From: Cellulomonas sp. JZ18
GTDB taxonomy: Bacteria; Actinomycetota; Actinomycetes; Actinomycetales; Cellulomonadaceae
Direction of reading: 5' to 3'
NCBI RefSeq assembly: GCF_009720485.1
Contig: NZ_CP045245.1
Span: forward strand, 1,302,001 to 1,366,000
DNA length: 64,000 bases
Shown: piece by piece, positions 25,562 to 34,404 of the stretch
Layout: each line of letters opens with the position of its first letter
Position numbering within the stretch: the stretch's first letter is position 1
Notes under the pieces: generated by a model
Databases searched by the model: none
The model's input: only the letters and a program-made list of their open reading frames with translations
Told to the model about the DNA's origin: nothing
Translations under genes and position numbers: made by a program

Positions 25562-26547
25562 TGGCCGGGCTGCGCGCCGGGCTGCTCGGCCTCGGCATGA
25601 TGGGTCGCCACCACGCGCGCGTGCTGCGCTCGCTCGAGGGCGTCACGCTCGCCGCCGTGGCGGACCCGGGCGGCGACCCGCACGGTGTCGCCGCGGGCCT
25701 GCCCGTGGGCGACTCGGTGCAGTCGCTGGTCGACGCCGGCGTGGACTACGCCGTCGTGGCGGCGCCGACCGCGTACCACGAGGAGGTGGCGCTCGCGCTG
25801 GCCGAGGCGGGCGTGCACGTGCTCATCGAGAAGCCCCTGGCGCCGTCGACGGAGGCCGCGGACCGGATCGTCGAGGCGTTCGCCCAGCGCGGCCTCGTCG
25901 GTGCCGTCGGGCACATCGAGCGGTACAACCCGGCGCTGCAGAGCCTGCGGGCGCGGCTCGAGAACGGCGACCTCGGCGACGTGTACCAGGTGGCGACGCG
26001 CCGCCAGGGCCCGTTCCCGTCGCGGATCGCCGACGTGGGCGTGGTCAAGGACCTCGCGACGCACGACATCGACCTGACCGCGTGGATCACGCAGTCGCCC
26101 TATACCAGCGTCACAGCGCACGTCGCGCACAAGAGCGGACGGACGCACGAGGACCTCGTGGCCGTCGTCGGCACGTTGGGCGGCGGCGTCGTCACGAGCC
26201 ACCTGGTCAACTGGCTCTCCCCGTTCAAGGAGCGCACGACCGTCGTCTCCGGCGAGCGAGGCTCGTTCATCGCCGACACGCTGACGGCCGACCTCACGTA
26301 CCACGCCAACGGGACCGTGGAGACGACGTGGGAGTCCCTGGCGGGCTTCCGCGGCGTCAGCGAGGGCGACACCGTGCGGTTCGCGCTGGGCAAGCGCGAG
26401 CCGCTGCTGCTCGAGCACGAGGCGTTCCGCGACGCCGTCCTCGGCGTGCGCAACGACGTCGTGACGCTCGCGGAGGGTGCGACGACCGTGCGCGTCGCCG
26501 AGGCCGTGCTCAGCTCGGCGGCCGCGGGGCAGACCGTCGCGCTCTGA
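25561..26547 (+). CDS. Gfo/Idh/MocA family NAD(P)-dependent sugar dehydrogenase (WbpB-like)
   Basis: A 328-residue oxidoreductase: Rossmann motif GLLGLGMMGRHHARVL at the N-terminus, VAAPTAYHEEVALALAEAGV, and EKPLA with the conserved Lys (residue 91). The C-terminal half contains GHIERYNPALQSLR and DLATHDIDL, in which His/Asp are typical catalytic residues. In the WbpB pathway this enzyme oxidises C3 of UDP-GlcNAcA so that the aminotransferase can act. The ATG overlaps the DegT stop by one base. It ends the operon; a strong hairpin lies 28 bases downstream. Confidence 0.88.
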   Translation: MAGLRAGLLGLGMMGRHHARVLRSLEGVTLAAVADPGGDPHGVAAGLPVGDSVQSLVDAGVDYAVVAAPTAYHEEVALALAEAGVHVLIEKPLAPSTEAADRIVEAFAQRGLVGAVGHIERYNPALQSLRARLENGDLGDVYQVATRRQGPFPSRIADVGVVKDLATHDIDLTAWITQSPYTSVTAHVAHKSGRTHEDLVAVVGTLGGGVVTSHLVNWLSPFKERTTVVSGERGSFIADTLTADLTYHANGTVETTWESLAGFRGVSEGDTVRFALGKREPLLLEHEAFRDAVLGVRNDVVTLAEGATTVRVAEAVLSSAAAGQTVAL

Positions 26548-26575
26548 CGCGACCACCCGACGCCACCACGCCCGT

Positions 26576-26612
26576 CCTCTCGCCCGGCCGGTACGGCCGG
26601 CCGGGCGAGAGG
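26576..26612. terminator. Strong bidirectional terminator hairpin
   Basis: A 16-bp perfect inverted repeat (26576-26591 against 26597-26612, 5-base loop) between two convergent genes, ending at 26547 (+) and 26629 (-). It is the most stable hairpin seen in the left half and suits termination from both sides; no T-tract is present. Confidence 0.75.
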
Positions 26613-26628
26613 CACGCGGGCGGGGCCG

Positions 26629-27498
26629 TCAGCGCTCCTGCTCGAGCAGCCCCAGCAGGTACGCGCCGTACCCGGACTTCACGAGGCGCTCGGCGCGCTC
26701 GCGCAGCTCGTCGTCCGACAGGAAGCCCCGGCGCCACGCGACCTCCTCCGGCGCGCCGACCTTGAGGCCCTGGCGGTGCTCGATCGTCCGGACGAAGTCC
26801 GAGGCCTCGAGCAGCGAGTCGAACGTGCCGGTGTCGAGCCACGCCGTGCCGCGGGGGAGCACCTCGACCTGCAGGCGGCCCTGCTCGAGGTAGGCCCGGT
26901 TCACGTCGGTGATCTCGTACTCGCCGCGCGGCGAGGGCTCCAGGTCGCGCGCGATGGCGACGACGTCGTTGTCGTAGAAGTACAGGCCGGGCACCGCGTA
27001 GCTGCTCTTGGGCTGTGCCGGCTTCTCCTCGAGCGAGAGCGCGCGCCCGGCGGCGTCGAACTCCACGACGCCGTACGCGGTCGGGTCCGCGACCCGGTAG
27101 GCGAACACGGCGCCGCCGTCGATGTCCTCGAACCGCTGCAGGCGGCTGCCGAGCCCGGGCCCGTAGAAGATGTTGTCGCCGAGCACGAGCGCCGCGGAGT
27201 CGTTCCCCACGAAGTCGGCGCCGAGGACGAACGCCTGCGCGAGCCCGTTCGGCTGCTCCTGCACCGTGTAGGTGATGGAGATGCCGAACTGCGAGCCGTC
27301 GCCGAGCAGGCGGCGGAACTGGTCCGCGTCGTGCGGCGTCGTGATCACCAGGACGTCCCGGATGCCCGCGAGGATCAGCGTCGAGAGCGGGTAGTAGATC
27401 ATCGGCTTGTCGTAGACGGGGACCAGCTGCTTGCTCACGCCGAGGGTGATGGGGTGCAGCCGGGTGCCCGAGCCGCCGGCCAGGATGATTCCGCGCAT
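26629..27498 (-). CDS. rmlA: Glucose-1-phosphate thymidylyltransferase
   Basis: First enzyme of dTDP-L-rhamnose synthesis, joining glucose-1-phosphate and dTTP to dTDP-glucose. The 289-residue protein, the short RmlA form, begins [17 protein letters not shown] with the nucleotidyltransferase signature, then [63 protein letters not shown] and [21 protein letters not shown] ends 8 bases upstream of the ATG, consistent with a leaderless or very short leader. It stands alone here; rmlC and rmlD are 7 kb upstream, and rmlB is not in the window. Confidence 0.94.
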   Translation of the reverse strand: MRGIILAGGSGTRLHPITLGVSKQLVPVYDKPMIYYPLSTLILAGIRDVLVITTPHDADQFRRLLGDGSQFGISITYTVQEQPNGLAQAFVLGADFVGNDSAALVLGDNIFYGPGLGSRLQRFEDIDGGAVFAYRVADPTAYGVVEFDAAGRALSLEEKPAQPKSSYAVPGLYFYDNDVVAIARDLEPSPRGEYEITDVNRAYLEQGRLQVEVLPRGTAWLDTGTFDSLLEASDFVRTIEHRQGLKVGAPEEVAWRRGFLSDDELRERAERLVKSGYGAYLLGLLEQER

Positions 27499-27577
27499 GG
27501 GTCGCCATTCTGGCCCATCCGGGCGCCCGGCGCGGCCGTGCGCCGAGCGGGAAGGGCGGGGGAGGGGGGCGCCGGGG

Positions 27578-28315
27578 TCAGTCGGCGGCGGTGACCCGCT
27601 CCGTCTCGCGCACGCGCGCGAGTGCGGCGTCGTCGAGCGCGGCCCCGTCCACCAGGACGAGCGAGCCGCCGACGGCCCACGTGCCGAGCGCGGCGAGGGC
27701 GAGCCCGACCGCGTCGTCGCCGCGCGCGTCGCGCAGCACGCGGGCGCCCGCGGACGGCGCGTCGGCGAGCGCGGCCGCCGTCAGCCCGGCGTGCGGCACG
27801 ACGTCCGCTCCGCCGGCCACCGCCGGTGCCTGCGGGTCGGCCGGGGGCAGCCAGCCGAGCGCGTCGGGGTAGGTCATGACGGCGGCGGCGGCGTCGACCG
27901 CGCCGCGGGGGAGCGTGCCGGGCCACGACCGGGCGAGGGCGGCGAGCGTGACCGCGACGACAGTGCCGCTGTGCGCGTCGGGGCGGTCGGTGACGACGAC
28001 GTCGACGGCGTGCCCGTCCTGCGGCGCGCCCGACCTCTCCGCCCGCACGACGCACGCGCCCGCACGCCATGCCGCGGTCGCCCACGTCAGCGCGCGCCAG
28101 TGCGCGGGCAGGTCGAGCAGCACGCGCGTCCCCGGCTGCACGTCGAGCTCCTCGACGAGCAGGTTGGTGGTCTTCACGACCCAGTTGACGAGTACCGCGC
28201 CCGACAGCTCGACGCGCTCGTGGTCCGGCCCGTACCACGTCACGCGCGGGCGACCGGGGTCGCGGACGAGCCCGTGGAGGACGGCGGCGACGTCGGTGGG
28301 GCGCGTGGTCGTCAT
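27578..28315 (-). CDS. TIGR03089 family protein (truncated AMP-ligase-like)
   Basis: A 245-residue actinobacterial protein of the TIGR03089 group. The N-terminal part ([24 protein letters not shown] region followed by [14 protein letters not shown] and [25 protein letters not shown]) resembles the start of acyl-CoA/AMP-forming ligases. The usual AMP-binding core and C-terminal lid are missing, so catalytic activity is doubtful. I start at ATG 28315: TAGCCT lies 7 bases before it. This gene is often near rhamnose or mannose activation genes in actinobacteria, as here beside rmlA. Function unknown. Confidence 0.8.
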   Translation of the reverse strand: MTTTRPTDVAAVLHGLVRDPGRPRVTWYGPDHERVELSGAVLVNWVVKTTNLLVEELDVQPGTRVLLDLPAHWRALTWATAAWRAGACVVRAERSGAPQDGHAVDVVVTDRPDAHSGTVVAVTLAALARSWPGTLPRGAVDAAAAVMTYPDALGWLPPADPQAPAVAGGADVVPHAGLTAAALADAPSAGARVLRDARGDDAVGLALAALGTWAVGGSLVLVDGAALDDAALARVRETERVTAAD

Positions 28316-28432
28316 GGACCTCAGGCTAGGTCGCGGGCGTGCCGCGGGTCGCCTCGTGGGTCGTGTGCGGGACGCCACGCCGCGCACACCGAACTTTCAC
28401 CCGGACAACTCGGGCATCTAGCACGGCTCCGG

Positions 28433-28461
28433 TTGACGACCGGGAACGACACGCGTGTAAT
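28433..28461 (+). promoter_or_regulatory. Near-consensus housekeeping promoter upstream of whiB
   Basis: TTGACG (28433-28438), 17 bases, then TGTAAT (28456-28461). This is the best primary-sigma promoter match I see in the window. Transcription would start near 28468, giving a leader of about 105 bases before the whiB ATG. The surrounding 257-base gap between divergent genes holds no other gene. Confidence 0.7.
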
Positions 28462-28572
28462 TCCTGAGAACTGCTTCATCGAGCGCGATCGTCGCGGCCT
28501 CCGCGCCGCACGGCCGGCGTCGACCGGACCAGCCAGCACGAGGACATCAGCATCACTCCCGCGGAGGCACGC

Positions 28573-28899
28573 ATGTGGCACCTGCTCGACGACGAGGGAC
28601 TGCCCGACGACGTCGCCACCCCCGTCACCGCACCGACCGGCAACGTGCTGTCCCTGTTCGGCACGCCCGAGGACGACGGGCCCATGGGGTGGCAGGAGCG
28701 CGCGCTCTGCGCCCAGACCGACCCCGAGGCGTTCTTCCCCGAGAAGGGCGGCTCGACCCGTGAGGCCAAGAAGGTGTGCGCGTCCTGCGACGTGCGCGCC
28801 GAGTGCCTCGAGTACGCGCTCGCCAACGACGAGCGCTTCGGGATCTGGGGCGGCCTGTCCGAGCGCGAGCGCCGCAAGCTCAAGCGGCGCGTCGTCTGA
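28573..28899 (+). CDS. whiB: WhiB-family iron-sulfur transcription factor (WhiB/WhiB2-like)
   Basis: A 108-residue Wbl protein. Four cysteines that bind a [4Fe-4S] cluster are at about residues 46, 69, 72 and 78 (CAQTDPEAFFPEKGG, VCASCDVRAEC). GIWGGLSERERRKLKRR provides the turn and basic DNA-binding tail. The PEAFFPEKGGSTREAK stretch and length fit the WhiB2/WhmD subgroup linked to cell division and septation. It is transcribed from the clear promoter at 28433-28461 with an SD-like GGAGG (28562-28566). The proximity to mannose and surface-glycan genes matches its usual position in actinobacteria. Subgroup assignment is from memory of the family. Confidence 0.92.
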   Translation: MWHLLDDEGLPDDVATPVTAPTGNVLSLFGTPEDDGPMGWQERALCAQTDPEAFFPEKGGSTREAKKVCASCDVRAECLEYALANDERFGIWGGLSERERRKLKRRVV

Positions 28900-28983
28900 C
28901 GCCACGTCGACCCCGTCCGGGTCCCGCCACGCCGGGTGTCGCTGCCGGCCGGGGCGCGGGGGCGACGGCATGATGACGCGAGC

Positions 28984-31900
28984 ATGACTGACACGCTGTC
29001 CCCCGTGGACGTCCCCACGACCGCGGCCGTACCGGTGACGACACCCGTGACGGCCGTCGTGGTGACCCACGGGCGCACCGGCTACCTGCGCACGACGCTG
29101 CGAGCGCTCGCGGCGCAGACACGCCGGCCGTTCCGCGTGCTGGTCGTCGACGTCGCCGAGCACGCCGACGGGGACGGGCCCGCGCTCGGCGCCCTGCTCG
29201 AGGACGCCTTCGCCACGACCCCCGCGCCCGTGCCGCGCCTGTCGACGGTCGCGGCGCCGCGCGCCCGCTCGTTCGGCGAGGCCGTGTCCGCCGGGCTCGC
29301 GACGCTCGCGGACGCGCTCGACGAGCGGCCGACGCCGTGGCTCTGGCTGCTGCACGACGACAGCGCCCCCGCGCCCGCCGCGCTCGCGCAGCTGGTGAAG
29401 ACCGTCGGGCACGCCCCCTCGGTCGCCGTCGCCGGCTGCAAGCAGCGCACGTGGACCGAGCCCGAGCGGCTGCTCGAGGTCGGCCTGCGCACGACCCGGT
29501 CGGGCCGGCGCGTGACGGACGTCGAGCAGAACGAGCTCGACCAGGGTCAGCACGACGGGCGGACCGACGTGCTCGGCGTCGGCCTCGCCGGTGCGCTCGT
29601 GCGCCGCGACGTGTGGGACGCCCTCGGTGGTACCGACCCCGCCCTCGGCCCGTTCGGGGACGGGCTCGACCTCTCGCGCCGGGCACGCCTCGCCGGGCAC
29701 CGCGTCGTGGTCGTGCCCACCGCCGTGGTCCGCCACGCCCAGGCGGCGTACCACGGCCTGCGTCCCGTCCGCGGGTCCGGGCCGGGCGACGGGGCCGCGG
29801 CGCCGGGCGGCGACGCCCGTGAGGTCGACCTCGACGGCGACGGCGAGCCCGACGGCGCCGACCCGAACCGCTCGTTCGCGGCACGCCGCCGTGCGCTGCT
29901 GCACTCGCGCCTCGTCGGCTGCCCGCTGCCCCTGCTGCCCCTCGTGGTGCTCATGGCGCTCGCCGCCGGTGCGCTGCGCGCGCTCGGCCAGCTCGCGGTC
30001 AAGCAGCCCGGGCTCGCGGTCGCGGAGGTGCGCGTCGCGCTCGCCGCGGTGCTGCGCCCGGCGGCGGTGGTGCGCGCGCGCCGCCGTGCCCGCGCGTCGC
30101 GCGTGCTGCCGCGGCGCACGCTGCGGCCGCTGCAGGCGACCTGGCGCGACGTCTGGCGCCAGGCGCGCGACCGCCGCCTCGCGCGGCGCGAGGCCCGCCG
30201 GGTCGTCCGGGCGCCCAGCGAGCTCGAGCTGCGCGAGCTGGCCGCGCTGGCGTCCCGCCGGCGGGTGACGCTCGCGGTGGTCACGGGCGCGCTGCTGCTC
30301 GTCACCGCGGTCGCGCTCGGGGGCCTCGTCGGGCCCGTCCTGTCCGGTGCGCAGCTCGTGGGGCCGGCGCTCGCGCGTGCGACCACCGGCGTCGCCGACG
30401 CCTGGTGGGCGGCCACGTCGGGCTGGGTGGCCGGCGGTCTGGGCGCGCCGGGTCCGGCCGACCCGCTGCTGCTCGCGCTCCTGCCGCTCGCCGCCGTGCT
30501 CGACGGCGACCTCGGCGCCGCCGTCGCGGTCGTCGTGCTCGGCGGCGTCCTCCTGTCCGGGCTCGGCGCCTGGGCCGCCGCCGGGGCCGCGACCCGCTCG
30601 ACGGGCGTGCGCGCCTGGGCCGCCGTCACGTGGGCGGCCGCGCCGGCGCTGCTGCTCGCCGTCGGGGACGGGCGGGTCGGCGCCGTCCTGGCGCACGCCG
30701 CGCTGCCGTGGGTCGCGCTCGGTCTCGCACGCGCGGTCGGCGTGCAGCGGGTCGACCAGGTGCTCTCGGGCCTGGCCACGGTCCGCCGCGACCTCGACGA
30801 GCCGGAGGTGCGCGACGTCGAGGACGGTCCCGCCGCGCAGCCGCCGGTGACGGGGCCGCCCGCCGCGGTGCCGGTCACCCCGGAGCCGGTCCTGGCCGAC
30901 GAGAGCGACGTCGTGACCCCCGTGCGGGGCGTCCCGGCGCTGCCGCAGCCGCGTTCCGCACCGTCCGGGGCCGTCCCGGCCGTGGCGGCCGGGGGCGCGC
31001 CCCGCCTCACCGCGCCCGTGTCGGCAGCCGAGGTGGCTCCCGCCGACGCCCCGGCCGCGGCACCGGCAGCCGCGTCGACCGCGACGGAGTCCTCGGACGG
31101 CACGGACCGTCCGGGCGTCCTCGTCGGTGCGCCCGACCCGACCGGGTCGGTGACCGCGGCCGCCGGTGCGGCGCTCGCGCTCGCGCTCGTGGTCGCCGGT
31201 GCGCCCGTCCTGCTCGTGCCGGCGCTGCTCGTGCTCGTGCTCGTGGCCGTCGTCGTGCCGCGCCGGCGCGGACGCGTCCTGCTGGTGGCCGTGCCGGGAC
31301 TCGTGCTCCTCGCCCCGCTGCTCGTGGAGGCGGTCCGGCGCGGGCCCGCCGGCGTCCGCCTGCTGCTCGCCGAACCGGGCCCGGCCGTGGCCGTGGCGCC
31401 CGGTGACGCCGTCGCCCGCCTGCTGGGGCTGCCCGCCGACGCGACCGCGCTCGTCCCCGCCGCGCTCCCGGACGCCCTCGTGCCGTTCTGGCCGTTCCTG
31501 GGCGGCGCCGTGCTCGTCGCGCTCGCCCTGCTCGCGCTGTGGCGCGGCCGTCCGGTCGCGCGCGGCGTGCGCACGTGCTGGGCCGTCGCCGCGTGCGGTC
31601 TCGGTACCGCGACCGCGGTCGCGGCGCTGCCCGCGTCCGTCGGGCCCGAGGCCGTCGCGCCGGCGTGGACCGGACCGGCGGTCTCGCTCGCCGCGCTCGG
31701 GCTGCTGGGGGCCGCGGTGCTGGGCGCCGACCGTCTGCCGGAGCGGCTCGCGCGACACGCGTTCGGCTGGCGGCAGCCCGTGGTGGGCCTGCTCACCGCC
31801 GTGGCCGTCGTCGCCGCGCTCGCCGCGCCGGTGTCGTGGGCGTGGGCCGCGCGCACGCAGGACGCGGTGGCCCTGCGGGCGTCGGCGGCGCCCGTCGTGC

Positions 31901-32718
31901 CGGTCGTCGGGCAGCAGGGTGCGACGTCCCCGGCCGCGTCGCGCGTCCTGGCGCTGTCGCTGCTGCCCGGCGACGCCGCGGCCGGCACCGTCGCCTGGAG
32001 CCTGCTGCGCGCCGACGGCGAGCAGCTCGTCGACGTCGCCGCCGCGGTGGCGACCCGCCGCGCGGAGGGTGGGCTCGTGCACCCGGCGGCGGCCGCCACG
32101 GACGCCGCGGCCGAGGAGGTCGCGGCGGTGGCAGCCCGGCTCGCGGGTGGCACGGCCGACGACGTGGCCCCCGCGCTCGCCGCGCTGGGTGTGGCCGACG
32201 TGCTCGTCCCCGCGCCGCTCGGCGACGACCCGCGCGAGCGCGCCGCACGGGCGCGTCTGGTCGGGGCGCTGGACGCGACCGCGGGGCTCGAGCGCGTGAC
32301 CCACGACGGCACGGGCACCCTGTGGCGCGTCCGCCCGGCCTCCGGCGACGTCGTCGCCGCATGGGCCCGGCTCGTGCCCGCCGGGGCGGACGTGTCGGCG
32401 CCGGGGACGAGCGCGAGCGCCGTCGCCGCCCGGGGCCGGACCGTCGCGACCGTCGTCCCGCCCGGGGACGAGGACCGGGTCCTCGTCCTCGCCGAGCGGG
32501 CGGACCCGGGCTGGCAGGCGTGGCTCGACGGGCGGCCGCTCGACCGGGCGGACGCCGGGTGGCGCCAGGCGTTCCGCGTCGGCGCCGACGGCGGGCGCCT
32601 CGAGGTGCGCTACGTCGCGCCGGCGCGCGGGGCGTGGCTCGCCGCGCTGGGCGCGACGACCCTGGTGACGGTGCTGCTGGCGCTGCCCCTGCGGCGGCGA
32701 CGGGGGGTGCGGACGTGA
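28984..32718 (+). CDS. Very large glycosyltransferase family 2 / polytopic membrane protein
   Basis: A 1244-residue protein. Residues about 15-300 are a GT2 domain: TAVVVTHGRTGYLRTTLRAL, then LWLLHDDSAPAPAALAQLV at the metal site and LGPFGDGLDLSRRARLAGH. From about residue 310 there are many hydrophobic helices, interrupted by a long Ala/Pro-rich disordered stretch (about residues 620-720). The protein ends in an extracytoplasmic-looking domain (about 970-1210), last helix LGATTLVTVLLALPL and basic tail. This architecture suggests synthesis and handling of a cell-envelope glycan at the membrane. The ATG at 28984 is preferred over an upstream in-frame GTG. It is coupled to the DUF5719 gene (GTGA). 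Confidence 0.85.
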   Translation: MTDTLSPVDVPTTAAVPVTTPVTAVVVTHGRTGYLRTTLRALAAQTRRPFRVLVVDVAEHADGDGPALGALLEDAFATTPAPVPRLSTVAAPRARSFGEAVSAGLATLADALDERPTPWLWLLHDDSAPAPAALAQLVKTVGHAPSVAVAGCKQRTWTEPERLLEVGLRTTRSGRRVTDVEQNELDQGQHDGRTDVLGVGLAGALVRRDVWDALGGTDPALGPFGDGLDLSRRARLAGHRVVVVPTAVVRHAQAAYHGLRPVRGSGPGDGAAAPGGDAREVDLDGDGEPDGADPNRSFAARRRALLHSRLVGCPLPLLPLVVLMALAAGALRALGQLAVKQPGLAVAEVRVALAAVLRPAAVVRARRRARASRVLPRRTLRPLQATWRDVWRQARDRRLARREARRVVRAPSELELRELAALASRRRVTLAVVTGALLLVTAVALGGLVGPVLSGAQLVGPALARATTGVADAWWAATSGWVAGGLGAPGPADPLLLALLPLAAVLDGDLGAAVAVVVLGGVLLSGLGAWAAAGAATRSTGVRAWAAVTWAAAPALLLAVGDGRVGAVLAHAALPWVALGLARAVGVQRVDQVLSGLATVRRDLDEPEVRDVEDGPAAQPPVTGPPAAVPVTPEPVLADESDVVTPVRGVPALPQPRSAPSGAVPAVAAGGAPRLTAPVSAAEVAPADAPAAAPAAASTATESSDGTDRPGVLVGAPDPTGSVTAAAGAALALALVVAGAPVLLVPALLVLVLVAVVVPRRRGRVLLVAVPGLVLLAPLLVEAVRRGPAGVRLLLAEPGPAVAVAPGDAVARLLGLPADATALVPAALPDALVPFWPFLGGAVLVALALLALWRGRPVARGVRTCWAVAACGLGTATAVAALPASVGPEAVAPAWTGPAVSLAALGLLGAAVLGADRLPERLARHAFGWRQPVVGLLTAVAVVAALAAPVSWAWAARTQDAVALRASAAPVVPVVGQQGATSPAASRVLALSLLPGDAAAGTVAWSLLRADGEQLVDVAAAVATRRAEGGLVHPAAAATDAAAEEVAAVAARLAGGTADDVAPALAALGVADVLVPAPLGDDPRERAARARLVGALDATAGLERVTHDGTGTLWRVRPASGDVVAAWARLVPAGADVSAPGTSASAVAARGRTVATVVPPGDEDRVLVLAERADPGWQAWLDGRPLDRADAGWRQAFRVGADGGRLEVRYVAPARGAWLAALGATTLVTVLLALPLRRRRGVRT

Positions 32719-34316
32719 CGACGGACGGTACGGCGGCGGTCGCCGCGACCGGGAGCGGACCGCAGCCGGAGGCCACCCGGCCGGCCCGGCGGGGACGCGC
32801 GGCGCGCGTCGTCGGCGGCCTGGCGGTGCTGACCCTCGCGGCGGGTGCCGTCGCGGCGGGTGCGCAGCTGGGCGCGGCGGACGAGGTGCCGGTGGGCGCC
32901 GTCGAGGTGCAGGCACCGCCGGCGCCCACGACGCTCGGGTGCGTCGGCACGCTGCAGCCGCCCGACGAGCGCCGGCGCGGCGACGCCGCCTTCGACCCCT
33001 CGCCGGTCGCGCCGGTCACCGCGCTCGACGCCGTCGTGCCGACCGGTCCCGGGGCGGGTGCCCTGACCGTCCTCGGCGGGACGGGCGGCGAGGTCGAGCG
33101 CGCCGGCGCCGGTGGCGCTTCGCTGCGCGTCGAGGACGTCGAGGCCCCGCTGGTCGTGCGTGCCGCCCCGGCGGACGAGGCGCCCGTGGTCGCCGCCGCC
33201 ACGACCTCCCTGGTGACCGCCGGTGACCTGCGCGGGCTGTCGGCCGCGTCGTGCGTCGCGCCCGGCGTCGACGACTGGCTCGTGGGCGGTGCGACGACGG
33301 TCGGCTCCTCCGCCGTCCTCGTGCTGAGCAACCCCGGCCTGACGACCGCCGAGGTGACCGCCGAGGTCTGGGGGCCGAACGGGCCCGTCGAGTCCGCGGC
33401 GGCCCGCCACGTCGTCGCCCCGGGGGCGACCCAGACGGTGGACCTCGGCGGGGCGGCGGCCGAGCAGCGCGCCCTCGTCGTGCACGTCACGACGACGGGC
33501 GGGCAGGTGGTCGCGCACCTGCAGGCCTCGGTCGTCGAGGGCTTCACGCCGGCGGGCACGGACCTGGTAGTGCCGGGTGCCGCGCCGGCGACCCGTCAGG
33601 TCGTGCCGGGCGTCGTCGTCGAGGAGTCCCAGGTGGGCGCCGAGGTCGGTCCCGCACTGCGGCTCCTCGCGCCCGGCGACGAGGCCACGACCGCGCGTGT
33701 GACGCTGCTGGGGGCCGACGGACCCGTCGAGCCGGCGGGCGTCGAGGAGGTCGAGCTCGCGGCCGGGACCGTGGTCGACGTGCCGCTGTCCGGCCTGGCC
33801 GCGGGTGCCTGGACCGTCGTCGTGGACGCGTCCGCGCCGGTGGTCGCCGCGGCCGTGGTCACCCGCACGGGCACCGCCGGCGAGCTCGACGACCGGCCGC
33901 GGGTCGAGCGCGCCTGGTCCGCGGCGTCGGCGGCGGCCCGCCACGGCGTCGTGGCGCTGCCGCGGGAGGCGGCGGCGCGGCTGGTCGTGGGCGCCGTCGC
34001 CGAGGGTGACGACGCGACGGCCACGGGGGAGGGGCGTGCACGGCTGCGCGTCCTCGACGAGGACGGCGGTGTCCTGTCGGAGCACGACGTGACGGTCGAC
34101 GCGGGCACGACGGGTTCGTGGCCCGTCGCCGACCTCGCGGAGGGCGCCGCGGGCCTGGAGCTCGAGGTGCTGCCCGGCGCCCGGGTGGACTGGGCGGTCG
34201 AGCTGGAGGTCCTGCAGGAGGACGGCGCGCTGGTGTCGGTGCTCGCACCGGTGCCGGTCGTGGACGGCGACGGCGCCCTGCGGGTGCGCGAGGACGGGCG
34301 CGCGACCCGCGGCTGA
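32715..34316 (+). CDS. DUF5719-type membrane-anchored extracytoplasmic protein
   Basis: A 533-residue protein with an N-terminal Arg-rich segment and a single hydrophobic helix (ARVVGGLAVLTLAAGAVAAGA). A beta-rich extracytoplasmic region follows, made of repeated short blocks such as VLVLSNPGLTTAEVTAEVWG, VVAHLQASVVEGFTPAGTD and AGAWTVVVDASAPVVAAAVV. This is the pattern of DUF5719 proteins that accompany large GT2/membrane proteins in actinobacteria. The GTG start shares GTGA with the upstream stop, so it is almost certainly a partner of that protein. Two cysteines in the N-terminal part (GCVG, SCVAPG) may pair. Role unknown; an envelope-glycan accessory is inferred. Confidence 0.82.
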   Translation: MTTDGTAAVAATGSGPQPEATRPARRGRAARVVGGLAVLTLAAGAVAAGAQLGAADEVPVGAVEVQAPPAPTTLGCVGTLQPPDERRRGDAAFDPSPVAPVTALDAVVPTGPGAGALTVLGGTGGEVERAGAGGASLRVEDVEAPLVVRAAPADEAPVVAAATTSLVTAGDLRGLSAASCVAPGVDDWLVGGATTVGSSAVLVLSNPGLTTAEVTAEVWGPNGPVESAAARHVVAPGATQTVDLGGAAAEQRALVVHVTTTGGQVVAHLQASVVEGFTPAGTDLVVPGAAPATRQVVPGVVVEESQVGAEVGPALRLLAPGDEATTARVTLLGADGPVEPAGVEEVELAAGTVVDVPLSGLAAGAWTVVVDASAPVVAAAVVTRTGTAGELDDRPRVERAWSAASAAARHGVVALPREAAARLVVGAVAEGDDATATGEGRARLRVLDEDGGVLSEHDVTVDAGTTGSWPVADLAEGAAGLELEVLPGARVDWAVELEVLQEDGALVSVLAPVPVVDGDGALRVREDGRATRG

Positions 34317-34348
34317 CGTGCCGGCCGGGACGGCAGCCGCGCGTGCGC

Positions 34349-34404
34349 GGTCGTCAGTGCCCGGTCGTCAGCGCGCGCTCGTCAGTGCCCGGTCGTCAGT
34401 GCCC
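34349..34404. repeat. Four tandem 14-bp repeats between convergent genes
   Basis: Units at 34349-34362, 34363-34376, 34377-34390 and 34391-34404 follow the pattern ggtcgtcagtgccc, with units 1 and 4 identical and units 2 and 3 slightly changed. The last unit contains the stop codon of the minus-strand glycosyltransferase, so copy-number change would alter the end of that gene. No recognised protein-binding motif. Confidence 0.8.

Noticed and set aside
28321..32916. 1531-codon open frame antisense to the giant GT2 gene
   Set aside because: High G+C antisense shadow with repetitive Arg/Gly/Pro sequence; the plus strand shows a real GT2 and membrane helices.
34349..34404. Short repeats as a CRISPR array
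   Set aside because: Units are 14 bp and directly tandem with no spacers, and no cas genes are present in the window.
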